Counted from the first letter of the stretch, positions 1 to 9,780 are shown. The stretch: DNA of 64,000 nucleotides from Thermoplasmata archaeon (GCA_021810045.1 JAJZJR010000001.1:124001-188000); one strand, 5' to 3'. Translations and numbers: made by a program. The notes: a model not told the origin generated them from the sequence alone.

Positions 1-257
1 CTGATGGAAGATTGGTTAACCTTGCAGTTGGACAGGGACATCCTGTTGAAATCATGGATATGAGTTTTGCAATTCAGGCCCTTACGGCAGAATACCTTGT
101 CAAGAACTACAAGAATCTTGAAAAGAAGGTTTATCCTGTTCCAAGGGAAATCGATCTAGAAGTTGCGAACCTTAAACTGAAGGGTCTTGGACTTTCCATC
201 GATAATCTTTCAGAGGAACAGAAGAAGTACGCAGAAGAATGGAAGGAAGGAACCTGA
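1..257 (+). CDS. ahcY: Adenosylhomocysteinase, C-terminal fragment
   Basis: This is the last 85 codons or so of S-adenosylhomocysteine hydrolase; the gene begins before the window and is open in frame from base 3. The enzyme reversibly splits S-adenosylhomocysteine into adenosine and homocysteine and removes the product inhibitor of methyltransferases. The visible part carries the family signature GHPxExMDMSFxxQ near the start. It ends in the pattern [11 protein letters not shown], the short archaeal-type C-terminus without the bacterial KPxHYRY tail. The next gene, apgM, starts 17 bases after the stop, so the two may share a transcript. The TTG at base 12 is an internal leucine codon, not a start. 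Confidence 0.93.
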   Translation, partial: DGRLVNLAVGQGHPVEIMDMSFAIQALTAEYLVKNYKNLEKKVYPVPREIDLEVANLKLKGLGLSIDNLSEEQKKYAEEWKEGT

Positions 258-273
258 TAGGGTGAGTTGATCC

Positions 274-1488
274 ATGAAAAAGATCTTCCTTATTGTGCTG
301 GATGGCCTTGGCGACAGACCTAATGATGAACTAAAGGGGAGAACTGCCCTCCAGGCCGCATACAGACCAAACATGAATAGACTTACCAGGGAAGGTCAGG
401 GAGGGATGATGCACCCCGTATCCCCCGGATACAGAACGGGCTCAGACACCTCTCACCTTTCACTTCTCGGATATGACCCTGAAAAATTCTATACAGGCAG
501 AGGCCCATTTGAAGCAATGGGCCTTGGGATGACTGTTCTTGGCGGCGATGTGGCATTCAGGGCAAATTTTTCAACGGTGGACCAGGACGGAGTTGTACTG
601 GACAGAAGAGCTGGAAGAATTACCGAAGGCACCGATAAGCTTGCCCAGTCGCTTTCGTTTTCTGTGGATGGTGTTGAATTCTTTGTAAAGGCAGGAGTAG
701 AACACAGGGGTGCCCTGGTAATGCGGGGTAAAGGACTCTCTGATCTCATAACCGATTCCGATCCGCATGAAGCGGGACAAAAAGTACATGAAGTCAAGGC
801 CCTTGATGAGAAGGCGAAATTCACCGCTGAAGTCCTTAACAAGTATCTGTCAATTGCCAGAAAGAGACTCCGGGAACATGAGGTAAATCTTCAGAGAGAG
901 AAAGAAGGAAAAGCACCTGCAAATGAGCTCCTCATCCGGGGAGCTGGACAGGCTCCATCCCTGACGCCGTTTCACGAACTCTTTGGGATGAAAGCAGCAA
1001 GTATCTCCGGGATTCCCATGATTACAGGAATATGTAGGCTTGTGGGAATGGAAAGTATTAATGTGGAAGGCGCTACAGGTAGACTCGACAGTAATTTCAG
1101 GGCCAAATTTGAAGCTGCCTATAAAACCCTGGAAAAGTTCGATTTCCTCATAATGAACATAAAAGCAACTGACGTCGCGGGTCACGACGGGGATCCTGTG
1201 GCAAAAAGAGATGCCATACAGAGGATTGACGCTGCAATGAAGGACATTGACCACATACTTGGTGATACCGTGATCTGCATTACAGGTGACCATTCTACAC
1301 CATGCACAATGATGGACCACTCAGGAGATCCGCTTCCCATTCTTTTCAACACCCATGGTATAAGAAAAGATAATGCGGTTCTTTTCGACGAAATCTCTTG
1401 CACAAAGGGTACATACCACATTAACAGTGGTGATGTCATGAAGATTCTCCTGCAGCTGTCAGACAGGGCAGAAAAGTATGGAGCATGA
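274..1488 (+). CDS. apgM: 2,3-bisphosphoglycerate-independent phosphoglycerate mutase, archaeal type
   Basis: A 404-residue archaeal phosphoglycerate mutase that interconverts 3- and 2-phosphoglycerate in glycolysis and gluconeogenesis; enolase lies elsewhere in this window (42.6-43.8 kb). It belongs to the alkaline phosphatase superfamily. Visible metal and catalytic motifs are the N-terminal LIVLDGLGD (D10), PGYRTGSDTSHLSLLGYDP (S57 aligns with the phospho-serine position), GHDGDP near residue 307 and the C-terminal GDHSTP block. The length is normal for the family. The ATG is preceded by GGTGA at 8 bases, a fair ribosome-binding site, and the gene follows ahcY by 17 bases. A T-rich stretch downstream (1539-1553) could end transcription. 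Confidence 0.95.
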   Translation: MKKIFLIVLDGLGDRPNDELKGRTALQAAYRPNMNRLTREGQGGMMHPVSPGYRTGSDTSHLSLLGYDPEKFYTGRGPFEAMGLGMTVLGGDVAFRANFSTVDQDGVVLDRRAGRITEGTDKLAQSLSFSVDGVEFFVKAGVEHRGALVMRGKGLSDLITDSDPHEAGQKVHEVKALDEKAKFTAEVLNKYLSIARKRLREHEVNLQREKEGKAPANELLIRGAGQAPSLTPFHELFGMKAASISGIPMITGICRLVGMESINVEGATGRLDSNFRAKFEAAYKTLEKFDFLIMNIKATDVAGHDGDPVAKRDAIQRIDAAMKDIDHILGDTVICITGDHSTPCTMMDHSGDPLPILFNTHGIRKDNAVLFDEISCTKGTYHINSGDVMKILLQLSDRAEKYGA

Positions 1489-1538
1489 TCCTACTATAGT
1501 GAAAAACCTCTAGAAATAACGATTTTTCTGTTACAAAA

Positions 1539-1553
1539 TTTTTTTATTTTTTC
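1539..1553 (+). terminator. Oligo-T terminator candidate after apgM
   Basis: A run of T residues broken by a single A follows the apgM stop by about 50 bases. Archaeal RNA polymerase commonly terminates at such U-tracts without needing a hairpin, and none is visible here. It separates apgM from the promoter of the next gene. Confidence 0.45.
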
Positions 1554-1567
1554 TTCTGTCAAAAAGA

Positions 1568-1577
1568 TTATATATTA
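1568..1577 (+). promoter_or_regulatory. TATA box for the 1591 membrane gene
   Basis: TTATATATTA lies about 20 bases upstream of the ATG at 1591. This is the spacing expected for a leaderless or nearly leaderless archaeal transcript, and it supports that start codon. Confidence 0.55.
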
Positions 1578-1590
1578 ACCTGTTGATAGC

Positions 1591-2271
1591 ATGTCTGACA
1601 ATTGGATGACACCTAAGGCTTTTGGTTTGGGAAATATAAAGGAGAACTTCAAAATCCACAGTTTGAAGAAAGAGTACGACAAGAGCAAGAGAAAAGAAAT
1701 CCTCACCTATTCGCAGCCAAAGGGAATTTACTATTCAGTACTGTTTTCATTGCTTCTCTGGTGGATACCCATAGCTGGCCCTGCAATTGCAGGATATATT
1801 GGGGGTAGAAAATCGGGAAGTACTACAAAGGCAATAACATCCTCTCTCATAGCTACATCCATTATCATGATGATTACATTCCTCATGGCCCCATTCACAA
1901 CCGGCACTCTTGCAGGAGTGAACGATTATTTCAGCAACGGTGTTCTCACTGTTAGCCAGAGCCAGCTTTTTGCATATTCCGGACTTCTGAACGATTTGTA
2001 CACAGGTTATGGAGTTTACAAGACATTTTCATTGATACTCCCGGGCTCCCTTGTTCTACTTAACATATTCAGCTACACGGGAGGATTTATGAGCAACCTG
2101 AAAACACAGGAGGAAAATCTTTCCTACAGCTACATGAGCAGAGATATCGACGACAGGATCCGTGCAGTCAGATCGGCACCCAGAGTCCAGGTAGGCAGAA
2201 GGGTAATCAAAGAATTCACTGATGGAACAAATGATGATGAAGAGGGAGTCGGCGGCTGGAGCTATCTTTAA
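1591..2271 (+). CDS. Conserved hypothetical membrane protein
   Basis: A 226-residue protein I do not recognise. The N-terminal 40 residues are basic and soluble. They are followed by two closely spaced hydrophobic segments (about 45-70 and 80-103) joined by a Gly/Lys-rich turn (GGRKSGSTTKA), and by a third segment near 150-172. The last 50 residues are charged and end in an acidic cluster, DGTNDDEEG. This suggests an integral cytoplasmic-membrane protein with both ends probably inside. A TATA box 20 bases upstream supports the ATG. The gene lies 45 bases before serS on the same strand but shows no motif linking it to translation. Confidence 0.75.
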   Translation: MSDNWMTPKAFGLGNIKENFKIHSLKKEYDKSKRKEILTYSQPKGIYYSVLFSLLLWWIPIAGPAIAGYIGGRKSGSTTKAITSSLIATSIIMMITFLMAPFTTGTLAGVNDYFSNGVLTVSQSQLFAYSGLLNDLYTGYGVYKTFSLILPGSLVLLNIFSYTGGFMSNLKTQEENLSYSYMSRDIDDRIRAVRSAPRVQVGRRVIKEFTDGTNDDEEGVGGWSYL

Positions 2272-2316
2272 ACAAGCATAACAATTTTTTACCCCTATAA
2301 TCATAACCATCCATAA

Positions 2317-3642
2317 ATGATAGACATTAAGCTGCTCCGGGAAAACCCGGATTTATTTTATGATTCCTGCAAGGCCAGAGGCTTTGATACCAAGATCCTT
2401 GACCAGTTTTTTCAGCTGGATGAAAAATGGAGGGAAAAACTGAAGACTGTTAACCATCTCAAACATGAGAAGAACACCCTAAGCCTGGAAGTGTCAGAAT
2501 CAGTTAAGGCAGGAAGAGATCCTTCTGACATAAAGGAAAAAGTTAGAGAGATCAATACTCAAATAGGAACAATCGAGAGTGAGCAAAAAGACATAGATGA
2601 ATCCCGAACAAAAATTGTGAGGTTAATTCCTAATCTTCTTGACAGTGAAGTACCTCACTGCATGACTGAAGATGAAGCTGTTCTTGTGAAAACATGGGGC
2701 AAAGCTAGAGTGTTTCAGGACGATCTGGATTACTTCAATAAAGCAAGCAACGGAATGGATTACCAGTTACTTGACAACAGACCTGCAAGTCATGTTGACT
2801 TGATGCAGGACTTAGGATTAGTAGATCTAGAAAGGGCAGCGAAGACCTCTGGTGCAAGATTCTATTATATGAAAAACAGGCTTGTAAAGCTTGAACTTGC
2901 CCTCGTAAACTATGCTATTGATTTCCTCTCAGAAAGAGGTTTTGAGGTCGTTGAACCTCCGTTTATGCTTAACTACAAGGCCATGGAAGGTGCCACAGAT
3001 GTTGAAACCTTTAAGGACACCCTGTACAAGATAGAGGGGGAAGACCTGTATCTGATATCCACTGCAGAACATCCTCTTGCAGCCTTTTTCCAGGACGAGA
3101 TACTTGAAGAAAGCGCACTACCCATAAGACTTGCTGGCATGTCTCCATGTTTCAGGAAAGAAGCAGGTTCCCATGGAAAAGATACAAAGGGCATCTTCAG
3201 GGTACATCAGTTCACAAAGATAGAACAGTTCATTTACTGCAGACCTGAAGACTCATGGGATTTCTTTTCAGAGCTTGTTAAGAATTCGGAGGATATGTTC
3301 AGAAACCTTGATCTGCCATACAGGGTTGTAAATATATGCTCTGGCGACCTTGGGAACCTTGCAGCCAGAAAATTTGACATAGAAGCCTGGTTCCCTTCAC
3401 AGGGAAAATTCAGGGAAGTTGTATCCGCTTCCAATGATACTGATTACCAGGCCAGATCCCTCAATGTAAGGTACAGAACCAAGGGTGGCAGCAAATTCGT
3501 GCATACTCTCAACAGTACCGCTGTTGCTACAACGAGAACACTTGTTGCTATAATGGAGAACTATCAGTTAAAAAATGAAAAAGGATTCCAGGTACCAAAG
3601 GTCCTGGTACCCTATACTGGTTTTGAAACAATTACATTATAA
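2317..3642 (+). CDS. serS: Seryl-tRNA synthetase
   Basis: A 441-residue class II synthetase that charges tRNA-Ser (and selenocysteine tRNA where present). The N-terminal 110 residues form the long helical tRNA-binding arm (MIDIKLLRENPD start, then Lys/Glu-rich helices). The catalytic core shows the TAEHPLAAFF serine-site block near residue 250 and motif 2 (FRKEAGSHGKDTKGIFRVHQ) near 285-305. Motif 3 is the NSTAVATTRTLVAIMENYQ block near 400. This is the common bacterial/archaeal SerRS, not the rare zinc-dependent methanogen form. The gene ends 3 bases before the convergent GltD-like gene, so the two transcripts must overlap. Confidence 0.96.
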   Translation: MIDIKLLRENPDLFYDSCKARGFDTKILDQFFQLDEKWREKLKTVNHLKHEKNTLSLEVSESVKAGRDPSDIKEKVREINTQIGTIESEQKDIDESRTKIVRLIPNLLDSEVPHCMTEDEAVLVKTWGKARVFQDDLDYFNKASNGMDYQLLDNRPASHVDLMQDLGLVDLERAAKTSGARFYYMKNRLVKLELALVNYAIDFLSERGFEVVEPPFMLNYKAMEGATDVETFKDTLYKIEGEDLYLISTAEHPLAAFFQDEILEESALPIRLAGMSPCFRKEAGSHGKDTKGIFRVHQFTKIEQFIYCRPEDSWDFFSELVKNSEDMFRNLDLPYRVVNICSGDLGNLAARKFDIEAWFPSQGKFREVVSASNDTDYQARSLNVRYRTKGGSKFVHTLNSTAVATTRTLVAIMENYQLKNEKGFQVPKVLVPYTGFETITL

Positions 3643-3645
3643 TTT

Positions 3646-5100
3646 TTACTTCAATCTTTCTGCATATGCAGTCATAGCGGAAGTTGCTGAATATTTTTTC
3701 CACCTGTCCAGAATCGGTAGTCTGTCCTCGTTTACCTGATCCATCACATTAAGGTAGGATAGAATTCCAGACACTGCCCGGTCTGCGTCTCTTACTGCAC
3801 TTATAAGATCCTTGGAAGCGTTGGTTGAATCCCCGCCGGAGAATACTCCCTTGATGGAAGTCATCCCCATCTCGTTGATTATTGGCTGTCCGTGTGGTGT
3901 CAACCTAAGATTCCTGAGGTATTCGTCACCCATAAAACTGTAATCTGTTTCCTGACCCGTTGCCTCAACAATAAAGTCAACGTCAATTTCGTGTACCTTG
4001 TCTTTGTTGGGGACAGGTTTTGCACGGCCGCCCTTTTCAACTACCATTTCATTCTGCCAGTATCTGAGTTTTACAGCCCGGTTTCCTTCCTTGACATATT
4101 CAAAGGGAGTTACTTCCCAGACGTAGTTTACTTTCTCCTCAACGGCTTCCTCCAGCTCCTCATCTGCATTCATAGTGGGATAGCCAGGGCGATCTACCTC
4201 ACGGCGTCTGTACATGATGTATACGTTTTTGGCCCCTAGTCTCATGGAAGTTCTTGATGAGTCGTTGGCTGTGAAACCTCCTCCGATCACTACCACGTTT
4301 TTGCCTACATCAATATGTTCTCCAAAACTGACCCTTCTTAGGAATTCAGTTGCATGGATAACATTTTCAGCATCACTTCCGGGTGTTCCAGTCATGTGTG
4401 GTTTCTGGTTTCCAACTGACATGTACACGGCATCATGTGAATTGATTATCTCTTCAAAACTCACATTTTTGCCAATTTCTGTATTAAGCTTGACATCGAC
4501 GCCTTGCGAGGTTATGAAACCGATTTCCTTGTCAAGAATCTCCTGTGGGAGCCTGTATCTTGGAATTCCGGTCTTCATGAATCCGCCCAGAGCAGGGAGT
4601 TTCTCATACAAGGTTACTTTTACACCCTGTATAGAAAGATAGTAGGCTGCGGTTAATCCTGAAGGTCCTCCACCAATGACTGCTACTTTCTTTCCTATGA
4701 ATTTCTTTCTTGGTAAGTTTAGTATTTCACCATAATCGTTGAACTTGTCTGCGGCATATCGTTTTAAGTGTCTGATTGCAATTGGGCCCCCTGTATCATA
4801 CATGACACAAATGTCCTCACAGAGGTGAGTGCATACTCTGCCGATAATTGCTGGGAATGGAAGATTTTCGAAGACTATCCTTACTGTCTGCGCTGGATCG
4901 CCAACCGCTGTGCTGTTAATATACCCCCCAATATCAAGGCTGGCCGGGCATGCCTGCGTACAAATATTGCAGCCAATACATCTGCTGGCTTCAGCCACTG
5001 CTTCACTATCAGTGTACCCCTTGACCGGCTCGAGATTGAAGTTGTCAACCCTCGCTTGGGGGTCTTCATGTGCTATTTTGACACGCTCAAAATTAAGCAT
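3646..5100 (-). CDS. GltD-like NAD(P)-binding flavoprotein with 4Fe-4S cysteines
   Basis: A 484-residue homologue of the small (beta) subunit of glutamate synthase and of related NADPH:acceptor oxidoreductases. The N-terminal domain has the iron-sulfur cysteines C41, C44, C47 and C51 (CIGCNICTQAC) and a second Cys group at C90, C94 and C98. An FAD-binding motif AVIGGGPSGLTAAYY lies near residue 140. A second dinucleotide motif VVVIGGGFTAND lies near 270, an ATGQETD block follows, and a C-terminal SGGDS block closes the FAD fold. No glutamate synthase large subunit is adjacent, so it may work with a partner encoded elsewhere or serve another NADPH-linked reaction, such as sulfide dehydrogenase or an Nfn-like reaction. 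Its exact substrate cannot be decided here. Confidence 0.88.
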   Translation of the reverse strand: MLNFERVKIAHEDPQARVDNFNLEPVKGYTDSEAVAEASRCIGCNICTQACPASLDIGGYINSTAVGDPAQTVRIVFENLPFPAIIGRVCTHLCEDICVMYDTGGPIAIRHLKRYAADKFNDYGEILNLPRKKFIGKKVAVIGGGPSGLTAAYYLSIQGVKVTLYEKLPALGGFMKTGIPRYRLPQEILDKEIGFITSQGVDVKLNTEIGKNVSFEEIINSHDAVYMSVGNQKPHMTGTPGSDAENVIHATEFLRRVSFGEHIDVGKNVVVIGGGFTANDSSRTSMRLGAKNVYIMYRRREVDRPGYPTMNADEELEEAVEEKVNYVWEVTPFEYVKEGNRAVKLRYWQNEMVVEKGGRAKPVPNKDKVHEIDVDFIVEATGQETDYSFMGDEYLRNLRLTPHGQPIINEMGMTSIKGVFSGGDSTNASKDLISAVRDADRAVSGILSYLNVMDQVNEDRLPILDRWKKYSATSAMTAYAERLK

Positions 5101-5186
5101 TGTACGACCCTACCCTTTAATCTCCACATTAATTATAAACGTTTTTTCGCGCATTGAGCAAATTTAGTATTGTGATAGATTAGCAT

Positions 5187-5591
5187 TCATGTTAACCTCG
5201 GTATTACCAACATGGCAAAGAACAGGTTAAAGAGAACAATAATACTCATAGCTACATAGAGTCTGTTCTTATCCTTGATGAAGTCTATTATGGCAATGAA
5301 AACAACAGATATTGGTGTGAAAATGAGTACCCATAATCCGGTGGCAATGTAATAAACTCCATCTAAAGTAACTATCCCATTAGGGATTCCCCCCAATGGA
5401 ATGAATTTTGAATTGAAATTCATGTTATTGAAATTTGAAATTGAAGACAGAGTCTGGTTCAGGCCTCCATTCCTGACAAAGAGTAATATGGTCCCGAATA
5501 CGATGAAGAAGAGACTGATATATACACCAGATCTGAGTATATAGCTTGTAATAAGATCCAGATCAATTTCCTTTTGCATTTTTTTCACCAC
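5187..5591 (-). CDS. DUF1634 membrane protein, partner of TauE/SafE
   Basis: A 134-residue membrane protein with three hydrophobic segments (about 17-38, 73-93 and 111-130). It matches DUF1634, a family typically encoded next to TauE/SafE transporters, as here. Its start overlaps the end of the upstream transporter gene by 29 bases, so the two are translationally linked. The biochemical role of DUF1634 is not established; an accessory subunit of the exporter is the natural inference from gene order. Confidence 0.8.
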   Translation of the reverse strand: MVKKMQKEIDLDLITSYILRSGVYISLFFIVFGTILLFVRNGGLNQTLSSISNFNNMNFNSKFIPLGGIPNGIVTLDGVYYIATGLWVLIFTPISVVFIAIIDFIKDKNRLYVAMSIIVLFNLFFAMLVIPRLT

Positions 5592-6549
5592 CTTTCACTG
5601 TGTAGAAATATAAGGCAACAATCATGACTACTGCGAATAAAATTGAAACAACTGTCTCAAGTAATGGCGTGATATTCAATACAGTTGATTTCTGCAACCC
5701 TCTGAGAAGCATTTCTATGCCAAGGAATGACAATATGGCAAAGAATATCCACCTTATGTTCTTGTTCGTTATTTTTACCAGGATCTTGGCCCCTATGAAT
5801 GAACCAATAAGAACACCCAATGCTGTAGCAGCAGCAATGAATACCTGGATATACCCGTTATACCAGTATATTGAACTCCCGGTGGCAGCTGTGATGCCGA
5901 TCATGAAATTACTGGTTGTGGTAGTTACCTTCATTGGCAGGTTCATTGCCCAGTCCATCCCCAGAACCTTCAAAGCGCCGCTACCGATTCCTAGAAGTCC
6001 GGAAATAACTCCTGCAAAGAACATAATAATTTCAGCAAGCCACCATCTGACTCCTTCGTAACTGATCCTTTTTTTCAGTCTCTGATCATAGTATGAGCCG
6101 GCCAGCTGGAACAACTTTGTAGACCAGTCTGCTTTTCTGGGAAGAGGTTCCTCGTATTTTCCTCTCTGGATTGTTGGAATTAATGAACCCAGAAGAACCA
6201 TACCAAAAATGATGTAAATTAACCAGGAATAATTGTTGTTGTTGATATATACTGCTGTAAGTGAGCCCACGATTGCCCCTGCAGTAGTGGCAATTTCAAG
6301 GCCGATACCAATCTTCACATTGGTTATTTTTTCTCTTGTGTAAGCACTGGCACTTCCTGCTGAAGTTGCGATTGTTGAAACAAGGCTTGCACCAGTTGCG
6401 TAAATGATAGGTATCCCGTAGAAAAGGGAAAGAACAGGAACAAGTACAGTGGCTCCGCCGAGACCAGTGAGTGAACCGATTGTCCCAGCAGCGATTCCTC
6501 CTGCAACTATGGAGATAAACCTAAGTGCTATATACAAAATAGCAGTCAT
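5563..6549 (-). CDS. TauE/SafE-family membrane transporter
   Basis: A 328-residue integral membrane protein of the TauE/SafE family, whose members export sulfite, sulfoacetate or related small organosulfur anions. Two homologous halves can be seen. The first starts with GGIAAGTIGSLTGLGGATVLVPVLSLFYG and the second with FFAGVISGLLGIGSGALKVLGM near residue 175; both have the glycine-rich GLxGxGG-like signature. The central soluble loop (about 128-170) is charged. It is operonic with the DUF1634 gene. In an acidophile with sulfur-rich surroundings, a sulfur oxyanion substrate is plausible but not shown. Confidence 0.88.
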   Translation of the reverse strand: MTAILYIALRFISIVAGGIAAGTIGSLTGLGGATVLVPVLSLFYGIPIIYATGASLVSTIATSAGSASAYTREKITNVKIGIGLEIATTAGAIVGSLTAVYINNNNYSWLIYIIFGMVLLGSLIPTIQRGKYEEPLPRKADWSTKLFQLAGSYYDQRLKKRISYEGVRWWLAEIIMFFAGVISGLLGIGSGALKVLGMDWAMNLPMKVTTTTSNFMIGITAATGSSIYWYNGYIQVFIAAATALGVLIGSFIGAKILVKITNKNIRWIFFAILSFLGIEMLLRGLQKSTVLNITPLLETVVSILFAVVMIVALYFYTVKGGEKNAKGN

Positions 6550-6689
6550 TTACCTTGTATCTCTGGTTACTATAAATTTATCTTCAGAAACATAGGTAAA
6601 ATTGGAAAAATTGGCTATTTTCTCATTAACCGATTTTTGTGATTGTTGTTATTAATTTAATTATAGCATTATGTTTGAATCATCAGGCA

Positions 6690-8597
6690 TCAGGAAATTT
6701 TCCCGTTGTGCACCACGAATGACTGAGTGGATGAGGTTGTGCCGTAGTAGGCTATTATCCTGTATTTACCGTTGAAAGGTATTTGCTGCAATGAATTATC
6801 TGGTAAAATAGTGATTCTTGCACCATTGTTTTCCATGCTAACATTTGCATGATGCCAGAGATAACCATTGAGATTGGGAACTGGGCCCCATGGTATAATC
6901 CTGTACATCAACTGGTTGTAACTAAAGTTCTTGCCGGAAATCCCAAGGTCCAAGGAAATTGATGTTATATTCTTACTATTGGTTGACACCACTGATAGAC
7001 CACTTATACTGATGGAACCGGATTGTTGGTGTGCTTCATGAAAAGCTAATGGTACTCCTACAAGGATTAAGGTCAGGATTATAGCAATAACCCGTTTCTT
7101 AATTGGAAAACTTATGCTGGTTTTATCAGGTTTTTCACTTTTTTTCTCATCATACATCATTATCGCAGGTATGATAAGGGCAATAAAGGGCCAAAAGACA
7201 ACATAATCAGAAAGAAATCTATAATTGAACAGGAAAATTATCAGTGGAAATGCAATGAATGCATACTTAAGTCTATCGTAGTAGAATATGTAAAGAACGA
7301 TGAATGAAACCACAAGAGATAGTATCATTATTGTGAAGAATTCTTTAGTGAGTGACAATATGCCCAGGAAAGCAAGTTGAGATGGGCCAAAACCTACGCC
7401 CATTATGGGATCAATAGCAGGAGACAGGATGGAGTTAAAAAACATAACCGGACTTTGAATTATGAAACTTATGTTTGGTAGCAGGAATCCTGCCACAGCA
7501 AGAATTAGCCATAAGAATGCTTTTTTTCTCCCAGACTCCCTGTAAATGAAGATAAAAAAGAATGGAAATGCCAGCCACGGGATTTGTTTTACTGCCATAG
7601 CAAGCCCCATAGTAAACCCTGATACTGCCGGTTTTTTGTATAGGTAAAGAGAAAGTATAAACAGAGCTACCCATACAATGTCCGGATAGCCAAGTGCTGT
7701 CTGCAGAAGGTATCCCGGATCCAGTAGAAGAATAAATACAGGCATAAGGGCAAGAGTTCTATTTTTTATCTTTGAGTGTGTTAAAAAAATTATCACTGGT
7801 GGAAGTGCAAAGAGTGGGAGGAGAGTCAATGTTGGTGGAATACCAATAAACTGTGCAGGCAAATAAGAGAAAAAAGCAATTGCGGGATAGGATAAGTTAG
7901 TAACAAGACCTCCGGTAAGAAGTGGTGTCCCTATACTTAGCGGGTAACCTGGAAGACTTGAATGAAAATAACTGAAAACCCCTGCAGTATTGGACGATAT
8001 ATAGGGGTTAATACCTTCCAGGAAGAGGTGCGATGAGTACAAATTTAGTAACATTTCATCCGTAGGGTACCTTGGTGAGCCGTACCAGAATGCAATAGCC
8101 CATACTATTGTCAACCCTGCAATGGGAATGTAATACCATTTAGTCTTATCATTTTCCTTCTTTACCTCTCGAAAGTGTATCGCAGCAATACCTGATAAAA
8201 GAAATAGCGTAAGTATTATGAGAAGGATTTCCAGATATGTGGGATAACTGTTGAATCGCTGGATACCTGAAAGGAAAAATGGAACCAAAAGATAAATGCC
8301 ATAACTGAGAATTCCAAATGGCAAGAACTTCCTGATTTTTGTACTTCTACTGCTGGCTTCAAATGTCTTCCATACTTTTACTGCATAGTTATAAAGGAAT
8401 CTGGGCAACGGATTAATCAATCCCAGCAAAAGAGAGAAAAATCCTGCCACAATGAAAAGTGATTCCAGTATTATGAGAATGATTCCCTCGTAACCAAGCA
8501 AATTCCAAAGTATCTGAGGTACGATAATCAATGATGAGCTAATAGCTATAAATAACAGCCTGATGAATAATATAGGATTTTCATGGGTTTCATTCAC
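6690..8597 (-). CDS. Multi-spanning GT-C type glycosyltransferase
   Basis: A 635-residue protein with about a dozen hydrophobic segments and a C-terminal beta-rich region of about 110 residues (from 525), probably exposed outside. The first large loop contains YPTDEMLLNLYSSHLFLEG near residue 180. This acidic loop after a membrane segment is characteristic of GT-C enzymes, which use polyprenyl-phosphate-linked sugars. It overlaps the upstream GT2/GtrA gene by 4 bases. That gene would make dolichyl-phosphate sugar inside and pass it across the membrane for this enzyme to use. The acceptor, an S-layer glycoprotein or lipid, is unknown. Confidence 0.75.
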   Translation of the reverse strand: MNETHENPILFIRLLFIAISSSLIIVPQILWNLLGYEGIILIILESLFIVAGFFSLLLGLINPLPRFLYNYAVKVWKTFEASSRSTKIRKFLPFGILSYGIYLLVPFFLSGIQRFNSYPTYLEILLIILTLFLLSGIAAIHFREVKKENDKTKWYYIPIAGLTIVWAIAFWYGSPRYPTDEMLLNLYSSHLFLEGINPYISSNTAGVFSYFHSSLPGYPLSIGTPLLTGGLVTNLSYPAIAFFSYLPAQFIGIPPTLTLLPLFALPPVIIFLTHSKIKNRTLALMPVFILLLDPGYLLQTALGYPDIVWVALFILSLYLYKKPAVSGFTMGLAMAVKQIPWLAFPFFFIFIYRESGRKKAFLWLILAVAGFLLPNISFIIQSPVMFFNSILSPAIDPIMGVGFGPSQLAFLGILSLTKEFFTIMILSLVVSFIVLYIFYYDRLKYAFIAFPLIIFLFNYRFLSDYVVFWPFIALIIPAIMMYDEKKSEKPDKTSISFPIKKRVIAIILTLILVGVPLAFHEAHQQSGSISISGLSVVSTNSKNITSISLDLGISGKNFSYNQLMYRIIPWGPVPNLNGYLWHHANVSMENNGARITILPDNSLQQIPFNGKYRIIAYYGTTSSTQSFVVHNGKIS

Positions 8598-9676
8598 TTT
8601 TCACTTTCCCTCCAAACATAGAATGTTGAGGAGAGATAAGTTACGAGGAAAGCACAGACAATTCCAACAAAATCGCCAATTTCTACACTTATCATGCTGG
8701 ATTTGTTTATAAGCCCAGTTATTAGGCCCAAATAGAAAATTCCAGCATTCACGCTGATACCTGAAAGACTGAATAGATTGAACCTTGCCAGTCTGAACAA
8801 AAATGTCGATGGTTTTGTGTATCTCTTCTTGAAAGTGAATCTGTCATTAAGAACAAAATTTGACACCACACTGGCCTCAACTGCAAGAGGACTTGCTGGG
8901 AATCCTATAGGCCCATAGAGAAGTGATAATATCAGTTCATTTACCAGTATCCCGGACATTCCCACTATTACATATCTTACAATGTTGCCCTTCCTTAAGA
9001 TAAGCGATGCGAAACTGGCAATATCATTGAATTTCAGTTTACTTTTCCCTTTGATCCTTTTCTCAAACTTTATGGGAAACTCACTTACTTTAAAGCCGTT
9101 TCCGATTATTCTTCTCAGAATATCAATCTGGCCTGCATAGGAAGGACTGATTGGTTCTGTAAGATTGGAATCAAGGAGGAATTCCATGGCTCTTGCAGAA
9201 TAAACTCTGTAACCTCCCGTAGTGTCTTTTACTTTGGCAGAAAATGTTGATCTGAAGGCAATGTTCCCTCCAAAACTGATAATCCTTCGTATAATTGTGT
9301 CTCCGTTTTTTCCTCCGGAAACGTATCTTGAACCTATGACGAGATCTGCATTCTTTTCGACAGCAGTTCTCAGGAGATCAGGTATATAATCGGGGTTGTG
9401 TGAAAAATCAGAATCCATAACAACTGCATACCGGCATGAACTGGGCAGTCTTCTGAAACCTTCCAGTATGGCAGAAACAAGTCCCATTCTTGTATTTCTT
9501 TCCACCAGATGCACATTTCCCCAGGAGCTGCAAAGCTGTTGGGTTCCGTCATTGCTCCCGTCGTCCACAATGTAAACCGTGTATTTCTCCAGTTTAGGAA
9601 GAAGGTTTTCCAGATTTGCCCTTTCGTTAATTACGGGTAGAATTATGGCAACGCTGTCAACCTCAGTATCAGGCAT
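8594..9676 (-). CDS. Dolichyl-phosphate mannose synthase-like GT2 fused to a GtrA membrane domain
   Basis: A 360-residue fusion. Residues 8-215 form a GT2 glycosyltransferase of the DPM1 type: VYIVDDGSNDGT is the nucleotide-sugar site and VMDSDFSHNPDYI carries the catalytic acidic motif. Residues 225-355 contain about four hydrophobic segments of the GtrA family, which is thought to flip or anchor polyprenyl-linked sugars. It probably builds dolichyl-phosphate-hexose at the cytoplasmic face. It is the first gene of a two-gene unit with the GT-C gene (4-base overlap) and is divergent from pdxS, with an AT-rich TATA-like GATTTAAACC upstream. Confidence 0.88.
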   Translation of the reverse strand: MPDTEVDSVAIILPVINERANLENLLPKLEKYTVYIVDDGSNDGTQQLCSSWGNVHLVERNTRMGLVSAILEGFRRLPSSCRYAVVMDSDFSHNPDYIPDLLRTAVEKNADLVIGSRYVSGGKNGDTIIRRIISFGGNIAFRSTFSAKVKDTTGGYRVYSARAMEFLLDSNLTEPISPSYAGQIDILRRIIGNGFKVSEFPIKFEKRIKGKSKLKFNDIASFASLILRKGNIVRYVIVGMSGILVNELILSLLYGPIGFPASPLAVEASVVSNFVLNDRFTFKKRYTKPSTFLFRLARFNLFSLSGISVNAGIFYLGLITGLINKSSMISVEIGDFVGIVCAFLVTYLSSTFYVWRESEK

Positions 9677-9780
9677 TGTTTTTCGAATGTGTTATGTGTG
9701 TTTAGGTTTAAATCTTTGTGCTGTTTTATAGCCCATTTTATGTAAAAAAACCGTTTTTTACCTCTTTTCCAACCCCATAA

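Noticed and set aside
850-1320. 156-residue reverse-strand frame inside apgM, and similar long reverse frames inside sdhA, aspS and alaS
   Set aside because: They are antisense shadows of clearly identified genes, with Cys/His/Ser-rich composition typical of reverse reading.
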